Assembly: GCA_016191995.1 (NCBI GenBank)
Contig: JACPVA010000031.1
Coordinates: forward strand, 1-64,000
Length of the DNA: 64,000 nt
DNA from: Burkholderiales bacterium
Lineage (GTDB): Bacteria > Pseudomonadota > Gammaproteobacteria > Burkholderiales > Burkholderiaceae_C
Direction of reading: 5' to 3'
The translations under genes were made by a program, and so were the position numbers. This document shows positions 1 through 8,377 of the stretch, piece after piece. How positions within the stretch are numbered: position 1 is the first letter of the stretch; every line of letters starts with the position of its first letter. A model generated the notes under the pieces. It saw nothing but the letters and a program-made list of their open reading frames with translations. It did not search any database and had not been told where the DNA came from.

Positions 1-138
1 CACACGACCCAGGCGCACCGACTCGGGTGACGATCGACTGCACGCCTCAGATCTTGCCTGCAATACCCGCTGTCGGGGCCCAGCGGGCCTAGTCGAACAG
101 CATCAGAGCGGCTAGGCGTTCGCTAAACTAACAGTATT

Positions 139-150
139 GGGTCAGGTCAC
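139..150 (+). repeat. Half-site of the GGGTCAGGTCAC repeat
   Basis: The 12-base string GGGTCAGGTCAC followed by a partly matching CGTT is one arm of the perfect palindrome found at 27827-27873. Here the second arm is missing. No gene was seen in the first 228 bases. Confidence 0.4.
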
Positions 151-228
151 TCGTTACACATCGTGAAATGCGATGCATGGACCCGGGCAAGACCACGGTG
201 CAAGCGGGGCGGGCGCGCGCCTCGCCCG

Positions 229-858
229 CTAGCGCTCCTTCTCGAACGGCAGCAGCTCGCTGGGCTGGAGCTGCAGGCGCGCCAGGCACTCGCCCTTGAC
301 ATCGCTGAACTTCGTCAGATCCCCCATCACGCAGCGGTCCGCTGCACCCACGCGCAGCGCCGCGATCTCCGCGCACCGGATGCCGCCGAAGACGACGCCG
401 CGCCGGTTGCGGTCGCCGGGGCGCAGCGGGCCGAAGTCGATCGTCCTCGATGCATAGGCCACGCCGACGCCATCCTCAGCCTGGCCCGCATCCTTCGCGT
501 CGCGCCGTCGATAGACGGTGAACTCGGGGACCAGCATGCGGATCTCGTAGCCCAGCGTATTGATGAGGCCGAACTCGAACCGGCATCCGGCCGGGACCTC
601 CTCGCGGCGCTCCAGGAGCAGATCGGCCCTTGCCGGTGGCGCTGCCGGTGCCGCGGTAGCGGAACCTTCGGGCGCTTCCGATCCCGGCACCGCAGCGGCC
701 GGCGCGTCGACGTAGCGCCAGCTGCCGTCGTCCTTCAGCAGCACCCTCCGACCGTCCGGGGCGGTGAGCTCCATGTCGGCCCAGGCCGGCAGCGTGCAAG
801 CCAGGCCGATCGCGGCCACCAGCGCCCATCCGGCGCGCTCCCGTTGCGTTCGCTTCAT
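229..858 (-). CDS. Hypothetical exported protein with a DGSWRYV motif
   Basis: The 209-residue product begins MKRTQRERAG, chosen because this Met directly precedes a clear signal peptide (positive start, hydrophobic stretch to about residue 24, cleavage near AWA). An upstream in-frame Met would put charged sequence before the signal. The mature start, ELTAPDGRRVLLKDDGSW, resembles small periplasmic proteins in which a short beta region containing DGSWRYV follows the signal peptide. A low-complexity Ala/Pro linker follows and then a domain with several Cys. The function is unknown. It lies alone on the minus strand, downstream of the PEP-CTERM gene with a 428-base gap. Confidence 0.7.
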   Translation of the reverse strand: MKRTQRERAGWALVAAIGLACTLPAWADMELTAPDGRRVLLKDDGSWRYVDAPAAAVPGSEAPEGSATAAPAAPPARADLLLERREEVPAGCRFEFGLINTLGYEIRMLVPEFTVYRRRDAKDAGQAEDGVGVAYASRTIDFGPLRPGDRNRRGVVFGGIRCAEIAALRVGAADRCVMGDLTKFSDVKGECLARLQLQPSELLPFEKER

Positions 859-1286
859 TCGATGGATCCTCGATCGAGCATGGCCGGCGGCGGCGCGTCG
901 CCCCTTGGCCGGCAATGCAGCGTCATGCCCGCCCGGGACGGGCGGGCGCGATCTCCGGACGGGGAAGGCGTCCAGCCGCGGGTCGCAGTCCGACAAGCGA
1001 GACATGCTAGCCCACCCGGACCGTTACGCGACGCATCGGCCGAACCGGGCCCGCGTGGATCGTGATCTGCGACCGGACGCGGGCGCGCCGCTCGCCCCGG
1101 ACGATGAAGCAATGCAGCCGCTCGCGGCCAGTTCAGCGCCGATCAGCAGACGGCGCCATCGGATGCCGCACCCGGCCGCCGCGACTGCGCAAGGAATCAG
1201 CCGTATGCCGAGCCCTGGCCGGCACGCACCGGAGATCGAAGCGAGCCCCCGCTCTACGGGATCGTCGCGCGACCTGTCGTCGGTCG
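859..1286. other. Intergenic stretch, 428 bases
   Basis: This region lies between two minus-strand genes. I see no coding frame that looks real, no T-tract terminator and no RNA gene. It is GC-rich like its surroundings. Confidence 0.5.
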
Positions 1287-2096
1287 TCAGGCGCGCCGGC
1301 GGCCGGCGACCCCGGCCCCGAGCAGCGCGATGGCGACGAGCGCGAGCACACCCGGCTCGGGCACGGCCTCGACGCGCAGGTTGTCCAGGCCGACCGCCGA
1401 GCTGCCGTTGTTTCTACCCTCGACCAAGGTGAAGCGCAGCGACTGCGGCGCCGCGGACAGGCTCGCATACTGGATCGACGACGAGAAGCTGCCGCGCGTG
1501 CTGGCATCCGGCGCCGCCAGGCTCAGCAGCGTCATGGCGGTCGTGTCCGCCAACAGCAGTTCGACCAGGAAGTCGTCCGGGTTGGCGACGTCGTTCGCAT
1601 CGAAGACGTAATCGAAGCCGATGCGCAGGACATCCGGACTGCCCAGCGTGATCGGCGCGAGCGCGAAGCTGATCGACATCGTCGACGACGCCGCGGCATT
1701 CGTGCCGCCGTTCGGTGTACTGCCGAGGTTGCCCGAGTCGTCACCGACGACGAGGAACTGGTTTGCCGCCGGGCCGAAGAAGTTGTCGAAGTTGAGGTTG
1801 CCCAAGGTCGGCACCCCGGCGCCGCCGTCGATCGCGTTGTCGCCCCGGCGCACGTTGAAGGCGCTCGCGCTCGCGTTGCCGTTGCCGGTGTTGCTGAAGG
1901 CGACCGACGGCGACCCGCTCAGCTCGGAGGCCGGAATCGAACCGACCGTACGCACCGTCGCCGCCGCATTGATCCCGGTCACGGACTCGAAATCCTCGGC
2001 AAGCAGCAGCTGCACCGGCGCCGCAACCGCCACCGAGCAGGCCGCCGACAGCGCAGCCACGCAAGCCAGACGCATCACCATTCGCATTTCGACCAT
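1287..2096 (-). CDS. PEP-CTERM sorting-domain protein
   Basis: This 269-residue protein is secreted. An N-terminal signal peptide ends near AVAAPVQ, followed by a Ser/Asn/Gly-rich beta-type body. The C-terminus (about 245-269) has the full PEP-CTERM signal: VPEPG, a transmembrane stretch, then GRRRA. PEP-CTERM proteins are recognised by exosortases (EpsH/XrtA type), which remove the tail at the inner membrane; they typically occur with exopolysaccharide loci. No exosortase gene is in the window, so it must lie elsewhere. Several in-frame ATGs (2096, 2087, 2081, 2075) are possible starts. A sigma54-like promoter lies about 60 bases upstream. Confidence 0.9.
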   Translation of the reverse strand: MVEMRMVMRLACVAALSAACSVAVAAPVQLLLAEDFESVTGINAAATVRTVGSIPASELSGSPSVAFSNTGNGNASASAFNVRRGDNAIDGGAGVPTLGNLNFDNFFGPAANQFLVVGDDSGNLGSTPNGGTNAAASSTMSISFALAPITLGSPDVLRIGFDYVFDANDVANPDDFLVELLLADTTAMTLLSLAAPDASTRGSFSSSIQYASLSAAPQSLRFTLVEGRNNGSSAVGLDNLRVEAVPEPGVLALVAIALLGAGVAGRRRA

Positions 2097-2154
2097 CCCG
2101 GAAACTGCCGCAAGCTCTTCCTGCCGAAGAGACGAACCTACTGCGAGTCATGCA

Positions 2155-2170
2155 AGCACGAATCGCGCCA
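2155..2170 (-). promoter_or_regulatory. Sigma54-type -24/-12 promoter of the PEP-CTERM gene
   Basis: Read on the minus strand the site is TGGCGCGATTCGTGCT, against the consensus TGGCACG-N4-TTGCW. The invariant GG and GC are present at exact spacing, with one mismatch in each half. It predicts a start near 2145 and a leader of about 50 bases. PEP-CTERM genes in floc-forming betaproteobacteria are known to depend on RpoN with the PrsK/PrsR two-component system, which makes the match meaningful. It lies in the 379-base divergent gap 2097-2475, which otherwise shows no gene. Confidence 0.55.
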
Positions 2171-2475
2171 CGCCCAGGCACAAATCAGCTTCGTAGTGAA
2201 TTCCGATTCCTCGACAGGGATTTAGCTTCGGTTTGCCGACACTCCGCTGGACGAGGGTCGACCAACGTGTAAAGGAATTCGACATTCGGTCACGGCGCCC
2301 TCGGCTGCAGCCGCCCGCCAAGAATGGCCCGCAGCCGCCATCCGTGCGCGGAATGCGGTGAATTGCCGCAGCTCGGCACCGCCCGCGCCTTCGGGCGTCG
2401 ACCCGCAGGGCCTAGCATCGTCGGCTGCGTGCATGGCCCGTTCCAGCCCGCCATTCGCCGCACCTCAACCAACCG

Positions 2476-4197
2476 ATGCACCCCGCCGTCGCCCAGCTCG
2501 CCGACGCCACGCCGGCGCCACTGACATCCGGCAACCCGCGCTTCGACGATGCCGCGGTGGCCGAGGTCGGGCGCAGCCGCGGCGGCGCAGCGGCCTGGCG
2601 CGCCGCCCTGGCGCGGGTCGGCGCCGAGGGCATCGAAGCCGCCGTCCGCGCCGCGGCGATGGCCGACGGCGCCTTCGCCGTCGGTCTCGTCGACGAAGAC
2701 GGTCGCGGCTTCGCCGCCGTCGACCGCTTCGCCGTCCACACGCTGTGCTGGCGCATCGTCGGCGGCCGGCTGCACATCGCCGAGCGCGCCGACACGCTCG
2801 CGGCGCTGCCTCCACGCGCCGCGATCGACCCGCAGGCGATCCTCGATTTCCTCTACTTCCGCGTCATCCCGTCGCCGCGCACGATCTTCGAAGGCGTCCA
2901 GCGCCTGCCGGCCGCGCACTGCCTGTGGTTCGACCGCGGGCAGGCCAGCGTGCAGCCCTACTGGATCCCGCGCTTCGACGAGCCCGCCCGCGCCGACTTC
3001 CGCACCCTGGCGGCGGAGTTCCGGCAATCGATCCGCGGTGCCGTCGCCGCCAGCCTGGACGGCGGCAAGCCCGCCTGTTTCCTCAGCGGTGGCACCGACA
3101 GCTCCACCGTCGCCGGCATGATCGGCGAGGTCGCCGGCCGCCGCGCCGCGACCTACTCGATCGGCTTCGAGGCCGAGGGCTACGACGAGATGGCCTACGC
3201 GCGCATCGCGGCCAGGCGATTCGGCACCGAGCACCACGAGCTCTACCTCACCCCCGAGCAACTCGTGCGCTCGATCCCGCCGGTGGCGGCGCACTTCGAC
3301 CAGCCCTTCGGCTACTCGTCGGTCGTGCCGGCCTTCCACTGCGCCGAGATGGCGCGCCAGGACGGCGTCACCCGCATGCTCGGCGGCGACGGCGGCGACG
3401 AGCTCTTCGGCGGAAACAGCCGCTACGCCAAGCAGCGCATCTTCGACTGGTACGAGGGCGTGCCGGGGGCGCTGCGCGGCGGCCTGCTGGAGCCGGTGCT
3501 GCAGCGCAGCCCGATCGGCGGCCTGCCGTTGCTGCGCAAGGGGCGCAGCTATATCGAGCAGGCCTCGACCCCGCTGCCGGACCGCATGGAGGCCTACAAC
3601 CTGCTGCTGCGCCTGGGCCCGCGCGAGATCTTCGAGCCCGGCTTCCTCGCCCGCGTCGACATCGCCGACCCGCTCGCGCAGCAGCGCCGGGTCTGGCAGC
3701 AGGTGCAGGGCGCCAGTTCGCTGAACCGGCTGCTCGCCTTCGACTGGCGCTACACCTTGGCCGAGGCCGACCTGCCCAAGGTCTGCGGCAGCGCCGCGCT
3801 GGCCGGCATGTCGGTCGCGTTCCCCTTCCTGGACCAGCGTGTCGTCGACTTCTCGCTGCGACTGCCGACCGACTACAAGCTCAAGGGGCTCAAGCTGCGC
3901 TGGTTCTTCAAGGAGGCGCTGCGCGGTTTCCTGCCCGACGAGATCATCGCGAAGAAAAAGCAGGGTTTCGGCCTGCCGTTCGGGCCCTGGGCACTGCGCC
4001 ACGATGGCCTGCGCGCCTTCGTGCGCGACTCGTTGCAGTCGATCGCGGGCCGCGGCGTCGTCAGGCCGGACTTCGCGCGCGAACTGCTCGACACCCGGCT
4101 GCCGCAGCACCCCGGCTACTACGGCGACATGGTCTGGGTCCTCGTCATCCTCGAGCAGTGGCTGCGCCACCAGCCCGGTGGGGACTGGCATGCCTGA
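2476..4197 (+). CDS. Asparagine-synthase-like protein lacking the glutaminase cysteine
   Basis: The 573-residue product has the two-domain layout of glutamine-hydrolysing asparagine synthase. The C-terminal ATP pyrophosphatase domain is well kept (SGGTDSS at 204-210, then GGDGGDELFGG). The N-terminal Ntn domain is degenerate: the start MHPAVAQ replaces the MCGI that supplies the catalytic Cys2. If active it would therefore need free ammonia, another amine donor, or would catalyse a different adenylation-dependent ligation. Related proteins occur in exopolysaccharide clusters and are thought to modify the glycan. It is the first gene of a plus-strand run; the next gene starts inside its last codons (4190). 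Confidence 0.85.
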   Translation: MHPAVAQLADATPAPLTSGNPRFDDAAVAEVGRSRGGAAAWRAALARVGAEGIEAAVRAAAMADGAFAVGLVDEDGRGFAAVDRFAVHTLCWRIVGGRLHIAERADTLAALPPRAAIDPQAILDFLYFRVIPSPRTIFEGVQRLPAAHCLWFDRGQASVQPYWIPRFDEPARADFRTLAAEFRQSIRGAVAASLDGGKPACFLSGGTDSSTVAGMIGEVAGRRAATYSIGFEAEGYDEMAYARIAARRFGTEHHELYLTPEQLVRSIPPVAAHFDQPFGYSSVVPAFHCAEMARQDGVTRMLGGDGGDELFGGNSRYAKQRIFDWYEGVPGALRGGLLEPVLQRSPIGGLPLLRKGRSYIEQASTPLPDRMEAYNLLLRLGPREIFEPGFLARVDIADPLAQQRRVWQQVQGASSLNRLLAFDWRYTLAEADLPKVCGSAALAGMSVAFPFLDQRVVDFSLRLPTDYKLKGLKLRWFFKEALRGFLPDEIIAKKKQGFGLPFGPWALRHDGLRAFVRDSLQSIAGRGVVRPDFARELLDTRLPQHPGYYGDMVWVLVILEQWLRHQPGGDWHA

Positions 4198-5176
4198 GTC
4201 GCCCCGCGCCGCCGACGCCATCCCCGCCCGGATCGAGGCCGGCGCCCCGCTGGTCAGCGTCGTCATGCCCTGCTACAACGCCGCGGCCTACCTCGAGGAG
4301 GCGGTCGCCAGCGTCATGCGGCAGACGCACCCCGCGGTCGAGCTGATCGTCGTCGACGACGGCTCGCGCGACGGTTCGCCGGCGATCGTCGAGCGGCTGG
4401 CGGCGCAGCACCCCGGTCGCATCCGCCTCGTGGCGCAGGCGAATGCCGGGCCGTACCCGGCGCGCAACCACGGGCTGAAGCTGGCGCGCGGCGACTTCAT
4501 CGCCTTCCTCGACGCCGACGACTGGTGGCGCGAGGACTTCGTCGCCAGGCTGCTCGCCGCACTCGCCGCCGACGAGACCGTCGCGCTGGCCTACTGCGGC
4601 TGGCAGAACGTGGGCCTGGCCGGCGGTCGCGGCGACCCGTTCGTCCCGCCCGACTACGAGCAGGAGGACAAGGCCGCGCGCTTCCTGCGCGCCGCGGCGC
4701 CCTGGCCGATCCACACCGCGCTCGTGCGGCGCCGCGTGCTCGACGAGGTCGGCGGCTTCGACACCGACCTGCCGACCTGCATGGACTACGACCTGTGGCT
4801 GCGCATCGCGGTGTCGCGCCCGATCCGCCTCGTGCCCGAGGTGATGGCCTTCTACCGCCACCACCAGTCCGGCCAGATCACCTCGACGCAGTGGCGCCAG
4901 GCGCGCAACACCTGGTTCGTGAAGAAGAAGTTCGTTCGCGAACATCCGGAGCTCGTGCGCCACCTCTCGCGTGCGCAGCAGCGCCAGCTGATCGAAGGCG
5001 GCCTCCTGAAGCGCGGCTACGACAACTTCTGGCGCCGCGACCTGGAGTCGGCGCAGCGCATCTTCCGCATGGCGCTGGCCAAGGGCGGCTGGGCGCCGCG
5101 CGACCTCAAGTACCTGCTGCCCGCGCTGCTGCCGCCGCGGCTGTACCGCCGCCTCGTCCTCGGGCGCGACCACTGA
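4190..5176 (+). CDS. Family-2 glycosyltransferase
   Basis: This is a 328-residue GT-A enzyme. The ATG at 4190 overlaps the previous stop, and the fold begins at about residue 20 (LVSVVMPCYNAAAYLEEAV). VVDDGSRDGS forms the nucleotide-sugar site, and FLDADDWW carries the DxD metal-binding motif. The C-terminal third is basic and helical, as in EPS and O-antigen GTs that act at the cytoplasmic membrane face. The sugar and acceptor cannot be read from sequence. Its stop overlaps the next start (TGATG), so the two are translationally coupled. Confidence 0.9.
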   Translation: MPESPRAADAIPARIEAGAPLVSVVMPCYNAAAYLEEAVASVMRQTHPAVELIVVDDGSRDGSPAIVERLAAQHPGRIRLVAQANAGPYPARNHGLKLARGDFIAFLDADDWWREDFVARLLAALAADETVALAYCGWQNVGLAGGRGDPFVPPDYEQEDKAARFLRAAAPWPIHTALVRRRVLDEVGGFDTDLPTCMDYDLWLRIAVSRPIRLVPEVMAFYRHHQSGQITSTQWRQARNTWFVKKKFVREHPELVRHLSRAQQRQLIEGGLLKRGYDNFWRRDLESAQRIFRMALAKGGWAPRDLKYLLPALLPPRLYRRLVLGRDH

Positions 5177-6483
5177 TGGGCGCGACGGCCTGGTACCCGC
5201 GGCTGATCGGCTCGCCGGCCGTCCCGTGGCGCATCCGGCACGGCGTGCAGCGCTGGGTCGAGTCGGCCGGCTACGAGCGCTGGCCGGGGCTTTACCGCTG
5301 GCTGCATTTCGGCCGCGCCGCCGACCCGCTGCGGCCGCTGACCGCCGGGCCCCGACATCATTTCTTCGGCTACTACGACAAGACGCCGTGGAGTGCGTCC
5401 GGGCGCCGGCTGCTCGCCCACGAGGCCGACTTCAACGACCGCGCCCCGGGCGCCGACGACCGCGTCGGCATCGGCCTGATCGATCCGGCCGCGCCGCCGA
5501 ACTTCGAGCGCCTCGCCGACGGCCGCGCCTGGAACTGGCAGCAAGGCGCGATGCTGCAGTGGCACCCCGCCGATCCGGAGCACCGCTTCGTCCACAACGA
5601 CCGCCGCAGCGGACGCTTCGTCGGCGTGCTGCGCGACCTGCGCTCGGGCGAGCTCGGCGTGCTCGACCGCCCGGTCTACGCGATCCTGCCCGACGGGCGC
5701 AGCGCCTACAGCGTCGACTTCGCGCGCCTGGCGCTTCACCGCCCGGGCTACGGCTATGCCGGCGGCACCGACCCGCACGCGAACGATCCCTGCCCCGCCA
5801 CCGACGGCATCTGGCGCATCGACCTCGAACGCGGAGGCAGCGAGCTCGTCGTCCCGCTGGCCGAGCTGGCGGCGCGCGACGCCAGGCCGTCGATGCAAGG
5901 GGCCTGGCACTATGTCAACCATGTCCAGCCCTCGCGCGGCGGCGGCCGCATCGCCTTCTTCCACGTCTGGCACCGCGACGCATCGAGCTGGGAGGTGCGG
6001 CTGTACAGCTGCCGCCCCGACGGCCGCGAGCTGAACTGCCTGCTCGATACCGGCTCCGTCTCGCACTACGACTGGCGCGACGACGACACCCTGCTGGTCT
6101 GGGCGCGACAGCCCGATGCCGCGACGTCGCGCTTCCTGCTGCTGGCGCACCAGGCCGAGGGCCAGCCGCCCCGATGCGAGGTCTTCGCCGGCGAGGTACT
6201 GCGCGAGGACGGCCACTGCAGCTTCTCCCCCGACGGCCGCTGGGTGCTCGACGACACCTACCCCGACGCACACGGCAAGCGCACGCTGATGCTGGTGCGC
6301 TTCGCCGACGGCCACCGCATCGACGTCGCCCGGCTGCTGTCGCCCAAGTCGCGCTGGTGGGGCGAGATCCGCTGCGACCTGCACCCGCGCTGGAGCCGCG
6401 ACGGCCGCCAGCTCTGCATCGACTCGGTGCACGACGGCACGCGCCAGATGCACGTCGCCGACGTCGAGCGGATCGTCGGATGA
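5176..6483 (+). CDS. Predicted beta-propeller-like protein of unknown function
   Basis: This 435-residue protein has no signal peptide. After about 50 residues it has HHFFGYYDKTPWS, then recurring segments rich in aromatic residues and Asp-Gly (for example FSPDGRWVLDD and WSRDGRQLCID near the end). These resemble PD40/TolB-type propeller blades. Similar proteins occur beside EPS glycosyltransferases and are sometimes labelled glycosyltransferases without support. No catalytic motif is evident. It is coupled to the GT upstream by a 1-base stop/start overlap, and its own stop overlaps the ATG of a 21-codon ORF (6480). Confidence 0.7.
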   Translation: MGATAWYPRLIGSPAVPWRIRHGVQRWVESAGYERWPGLYRWLHFGRAADPLRPLTAGPRHHFFGYYDKTPWSASGRRLLAHEADFNDRAPGADDRVGIGLIDPAAPPNFERLADGRAWNWQQGAMLQWHPADPEHRFVHNDRRSGRFVGVLRDLRSGELGVLDRPVYAILPDGRSAYSVDFARLALHRPGYGYAGGTDPHANDPCPATDGIWRIDLERGGSELVVPLAELAARDARPSMQGAWHYVNHVQPSRGGGRIAFFHVWHRDASSWEVRLYSCRPDGRELNCLLDTGSVSHYDWRDDDTLLVWARQPDAATSRFLLLAHQAEGQPPRCEVFAGEVLREDGHCSFSPDGRWVLDDTYPDAHGKRTLMLVRFADGHRIDVARLLSPKSRWWGEIRCDLHPRWSRDGRQLCIDSVHDGTRQMHVADVERIVG

Positions 6484-6545
6484 GCGCGCCATGCCGCCCC
6501 AGGCGCTCATCCCGGAGCGCGCAGCGCGACAGGCCAGTCCGGTGA
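6480..6545 (+). CDS. Putative 21-residue bridging ORF (copy A)
   Basis: The ATG at 6480 overlaps the stop of the upstream gene (ATGA). The frame stays open for 21 codons and its TGA (6543-6545) overlaps a GTG (6542) that starts the deacetylase, so it fills the gap exactly with 4-nt overlaps at both ends. The peptide starts MSAPCRPR and is Arg-rich. A related 66-base segment with the same geometry lies at 23915-23980 (peptide start MNAPCRPR). Translation is unproven. In an alternative reading the same DNA is an N-terminal extension of the deacetylase from ATG 6491. Confidence 0.3.
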   Translation: MSAPCRPRRSSRSAQRDRPVR

Positions 6546-7318
6546 GCCGCGTCCTCGTGCTGATGTACCACCAGGTCGACGCGCCGCGGTCGGCGCAGGA
6601 GCAGCGCTTCTGCACCTCGCCGGCCGACTTCGCGGCGCAGATGCAGTGGCTGGCCGGCGCCGGCTACCGCGCCGTCGACCTCGACGCCGTCGTCGGCCAT
6701 GTCAAGGGCTGCGCGATGCTGCCGGAGAAGTCCTTCCACATCAGCTTCGACGACGGCTTCGTCGGCGTCCTCGAGCACGCGCTGCCCACGCTCGCGGCGC
6801 TGCGCATGCCGGCCACGCTGTTCGCCCTGCCGCGGCGCACCGGGCTGACCAACGACTGGATGCACCGGCGCGGCGCGCCGCGCCGCGCGCTGCTGTCGGC
6901 ACCGCAGCTGCAGCTGCTCGCCGACGAAGGCTTCACGATCGGCAGCCACAGCTGCACCCACGCCCGCCTTCCCGAGCTCGATGCCGACGCCGCGCGGCAG
7001 GAGATCGTCGACAGCAAGTCCGAGCTCGAGGCCATGCTCGGCCGCGAGGTGCGCCACTTCGCCTACCCCTACGGACTGTTCGACGAGCGCGTGCGCGAGA
7101 TCGTCGTGCAGGCCGGCTACGCCTCGGCCTGCTCGACACGTTCGGGCTTCAACCGCCCCGGCGAGGACCCGTATCTGCTGCGCCGGATCGACATCGCCGG
7201 TACCGACAAGCAGTGGCAGTTCCGGCAGAAGCTGCAATACGGCAGCAACGAGGCGAAGCGGCTGCAGCCGCTGGCCTATTACGCCGGGCGCCTGCGGGCC
7301 CGACTCGGGCCGGGCTAG
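6542..7318 (+). CDS. NodB-type polysaccharide deacetylase
   Basis: The product is about 258 residues from GTG 6542 (275 from ATG 6491). I prefer the GTG because the conserved fold starts immediately (RVLVLMYHQV) and it overlaps the upstream mini-ORF stop. NodB motifs are complete: FDDGF (motif 1, catalytic base and metal Asp), GSHSCTHARL (metal His pair) and FAYPYG (motif 3). There is no signal peptide, so a cytoplasmic or membrane-face substrate such as a lipid-linked N-acetylated sugar is likely. It belongs to the plus-strand glycan run; a GT2 follows 23 bases later. Confidence 0.88.
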   Translation: MSRVLVLMYHQVDAPRSAQEQRFCTSPADFAAQMQWLAGAGYRAVDLDAVVGHVKGCAMLPEKSFHISFDDGFVGVLEHALPTLAALRMPATLFALPRRTGLTNDWMHRRGAPRRALLSAPQLQLLADEGFTIGSHSCTHARLPELDADAARQEIVDSKSELEAMLGREVRHFAYPYGLFDERVREIVVQAGYASACSTRSGFNRPGEDPYLLRRIDIAGTDKQWQFRQKLQYGSNEAKRLQPLAYYAGRLRARLGPG

Positions 7319-7341
7319 CCCGCGGGCGCAAGGCATCCGCC

Positions 7342-8301
7342 GTGGATTTCAGCGTCATCGTCTGCACCTACAACCGCGCGCACAACCTGCCGCGCTGCCT
7401 GGGCGCACTCGCGCGCCAGCAGGGCACCGACGGCATCGCGTGGGAGGTGCTCGTCGTCGACAACAACTCCAGCGACGCCACGCGCGAGACCGTCGAGCGC
7501 CTCGCGCGCGAGCTGCCGATCACGATCCGCTACGCGCACGAGGCCGAGCAGGGCCTGAACCACGCGCGCAATACCGGCATCCGCGAGTCGCGCGGCACCT
7601 GCTTCGGCTATGTCGACGACGATATCGAGGTCTGCCCCGCGTGGCTCGCCGCGCTGCACGCGAACTTCGTCGCCAACGATGCCGACGCCGTTGGCGGGCG
7701 CATCCACCTCGACCCCGGCATCACGCTGCCGGCCTGGATCCGCGACGACCAGACCAAGGGCTTTCTCGGCTTCCAGGACTTCGGCGACGAGGGCTTCCGC
7801 ATGGATGGCCGGCGCCGCTACCCTTTCGGCGGCAACATGTCGTTCAACCGCCGCGTCGTCGACCGCATCGGCTTCTTCAACCCGCGGCTGGGGCGCAAGG
7901 GAAGCGGGCAGAAGCGATCCGAGCTGTTCAAGGGCGCCGAGACCGACTACTTCCACCGCCTGTCGGACAGCGGCGACGCGCGCATCTTCTACGAGCCGCG
8001 CGCCATCGTCTACCACCAGGTGCAGCCGTTCCAGCTGACGAAGCAATACTTCCGCACCATCCACTCCAACGCCGGCTACCAGCGCGCCTACTTCGACGAC
8101 ACCGCGTTCGCGCACACCATCCTCGGCGTGCCGCGCTACATGTACCCGATGCTGCTGCGCAGCGTCGCTCGCTACCTGGGCCAGCTCGTCACGCGCGGGC
8201 CCGACTTCGCGTTCCGCCAGCAGATGAACGTCGGTCATCTGATCGGGACGATGCTCGGCTACCATCGTCGCGCCCGTCGGGCGCTGGAGCACCCCGCGTG
8301 A
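7342..8301 (+). CDS. Family-2 glycosyltransferase
   Basis: The 319-residue product starts at GTG 7342, with an AAGG about 8 bases upstream and the fold beginning at residue 2 (DFSVIVCTYNRAHNLPRCL). Key GT2 elements are VVDNNSSDAT, the metal site YVDDDIEV, and FGGNMSFNRR with a later GAETDYFHRL segment that holds the general-base region. The C-terminus is basic with a short hydrophobic helix. It resembles the GT at 41003 in layout. The substrate is not predictable. Confidence 0.88.
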   Translation: MDFSVIVCTYNRAHNLPRCLGALARQQGTDGIAWEVLVVDNNSSDATRETVERLARELPITIRYAHEAEQGLNHARNTGIRESRGTCFGYVDDDIEVCPAWLAALHANFVANDADAVGGRIHLDPGITLPAWIRDDQTKGFLGFQDFGDEGFRMDGRRRYPFGGNMSFNRRVVDRIGFFNPRLGRKGSGQKRSELFKGAETDYFHRLSDSGDARIFYEPRAIVYHQVQPFQLTKQYFRTIHSNAGYQRAYFDDTAFAHTILGVPRYMYPMLLRSVARYLGQLVTRGPDFAFRQQMNVGHLIGTMLGYHRRARRALEHPA

Positions 8302-8377
8302 GGCCCGCCGAGCCGCACCGGTGCCCGCGCGGCGGCCAGGGACGACCGGGTTGCACGCGGCGCGCCGCGCGTTTCGG

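Noticed and set aside
2290-4266. Long minus-strand open frame opposite the first asparagine-synthase-like gene
   Set aside because: It is an antisense shadow. The plus-strand frame has clear family motifs, while this frame is low-complexity and has no domain.
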